Shown here: piece after piece, positions 12,873 to 13,814 of the stretch
Position numbering within the stretch: position 1 is the first letter of the stretch
Layout: each line of letters begins with the position of its first letter
Assembly: GCA_016702415.1 (NCBI GenBank)
Contig: JADJEA010000016.1
Location: 1-13,814, forward strand
From: Nostocoides sp.
GTDB taxonomy: Bacteria; Actinomycetota; Actinomycetes; Actinomycetales; Dermatophilaceae
Direction: 5' to 3'
Length of the DNA stretch: 13,814 nt
The notes under the pieces: model-generated
Database searches by the model: none
What the model was told of the DNA's origin: nothing
Seen by the model: the letters and a program-made list of their open reading frames with translations, nothing else
Translations under genes and position numbers: made by a program

Positions 12873-13814
12873 GCGACAGAACAGTCCTAGTGCGACTGAA
12901 AGCTGACACTCGCGCGTTCGAAACGTCCATGCGTTCCGCGGCCACGACAACGACGAAACTAGACAAGGAGCAGGGGAAGGTTTCGTCGACGACGACTGGG
13001 AAAGCCGACACCCGCGCGTACACCACCGGTATCAAATCCGCGGAAACAGCCACAGACAAGATGGCCGACGCGCAGGACGACGCGCAGGACAAGGCGTCGC
13101 GGTGGCGGGGCGTGGGCACGGCGATGACGATTGCCGGGGGTGTGATCGCTGCGGGGTTGGCGAAGGCGACGCAGGCCGCCAGCAACCAGGAGCAGGCGTT
13201 GGGCGGGTTGCGTGCGAAGATGGAACTGTTGCAGGAGCAGTTGGAGAAGCCGGGGACTATTGGTGCGGCGGGGCCGCGAGTTCGACACGATGGCGTCGTC
13301 CACGCAACGGGCACGCGCACAGTTCGACAACGCGTCCGCATCCTTGGGTGAGTCTTTGCTGCCCGCGATGGGGAAGATTGCGAACGCCGCGGCGTCAGTG
13401 TTGGAGTGGTTCAACAAACTACCCGAACCGGTGAAGGACACCACCACCTATCTGATCGCGTTCACTGGTGCCGCGTTGCTGATCGGGCCACGCGTCGCCG
13501 ACGGCGTGTCCGCGTTGAAGTCTTTAAAGGACTGGTTGTCCGCGACCGGTACCGCAGCCGACACTGCGTCGGGCCAGGTGGGCACGTTCGCCGGGAAGGT
13601 CGGCAAAAGGTGGCGCCTGCTGGTGGCGTTAGGTGCCGCCGAGTTGGCGGTGCAGGGGTTCTCCCACCAGGTGTCGGAGACGGGCATCAGTGAACGGTGG
13701 TCGACGGCGTTGGGCAACGTGCTGGTCCGGTGTGGACCCGATGCGGTTGCCTGGTCGATTCTGTCCGGAGGCTGTGTGAACAGCTCGGCATTTCGATGGA
13801 CATCCTGCCGGAGA
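12869..13814 (+). CDS. Tape measure protein, 5' part, frameshifted, runs off the window
   Basis: The tape measure sets tail length and is threaded inside the tube. ATG 12869 has AAGGAG at 12859-12864. Frame 2 gives MSDRTVLVRLKADTRAFETS, a Lys/Thr/Ala-rich helical stretch (KLDKEQGKVSSTTTG, TDKMADAQDDAQDKASRW), and a hydrophobic Gly/Ala segment GVGTAMTIAGGVIAAGLAKA with TQAASNQEQALGGLRAKMEL. Around 13265 the reading moves to frame 3: EFDTMASSTQRARAQFDNAS, SLGESLLPAMGKIANAAASV, LEWFNKLPEPVKDTTTYLIA and FTGAALLIGPRVADGVSALK. Beyond about 13720 further breaks are likely. Frame 3 has no stop before the window end. The N-terminal VRLKADTRAF...M, the SLGE.LLP.M and the W.N.LP..VK...... segments are standard for siphophage tape measures. 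Confidence 0.85.

Noticed and set aside
12646..13341. 231-codon minus-strand open frame opposite the tape measure start
   Set aside because: The Ser/Ala/Val-rich translation is the complement of the Thr/Ala-rich tape measure; there is no promoter or ribosome site.
1..13814. tRNA genes, CRISPR arrays, insertion sequences, toxin-antitoxin or defence genes
   Set aside because: None was found on either strand by eye: no regularly spaced repeats, no transposase motifs and no cloverleaf-like segments. A covariance-model scan could still reveal a degenerate tRNA.

Overview
The window is a GC-rich phage or prophage structural region with every supportable gene on the + strand. The gene families (SPP1-type portal, MuF-like head protein with a Cys/His cluster, DUF6093-type connector, zinc-ribbon-bearing tail chaperone extension) and the strong G/C bias at third codon positions point to a siphophage or prophage of a high-GC actinobacterium. 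I cannot name the host. No integrase, repressor, lysis gene, tRNA, rRNA, CRISPR array or insertion sequence is visible.

Layout. (1) 1-4463, packaging and head: 3' end of the large terminase, portal, MuF-like head morphogenesis protein, a GC hairpin, scaffold, major capsid protein. (2) 4467-9093, a dense cassette between capsid and connector genes: a GT2-like glycosyltransferase, remains of a second, a multi-pass membrane protein, a third glycosyltransferase, an intact class I methyltransferase, a DxD glycosyltransferase and an intact GT2/GT7-like glycosyltransferase. It reads as a virion glycosylation module. (3) 9084-10864, connectors: gp6-like head-tail connector, DUF6093-like protein, gp10-like protein and a tail terminator-like protein. 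(4) 10865-11010, a non-coding gap with a 15-bp perfect inverted repeat and a second hairpin. (5) 11011-13814, tail: a small accessory protein, two tandem paralogous tail tube proteins, a tail assembly chaperone with a CCCTTTG slippery heptamer for a programmed -1 frameshift, and the 5' part of the tape measure gene.

Genes are packed tightly. Many stops overlap the next start as ATGA or GTGA, so the window probably behaves as one or two long translationally coupled transcripts. The likely break is the structured gap at 10865-11010.

A dominant oddity is frame damage. Most genes can be read end to end only by changing frame several times, mostly as if single bases were missing and often at C or G runs. 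Terminase, portal, methyltransferase, the last glycosyltransferase, the DUF6093-like gene and the 47-aa gene are intact. Because motifs survive on both sides of each break, uncorrected sequencing indels are the simplest explanation. Real prophage decay cannot be excluded from sequence alone. Coordinates of broken genes are therefore reconstructed spans.
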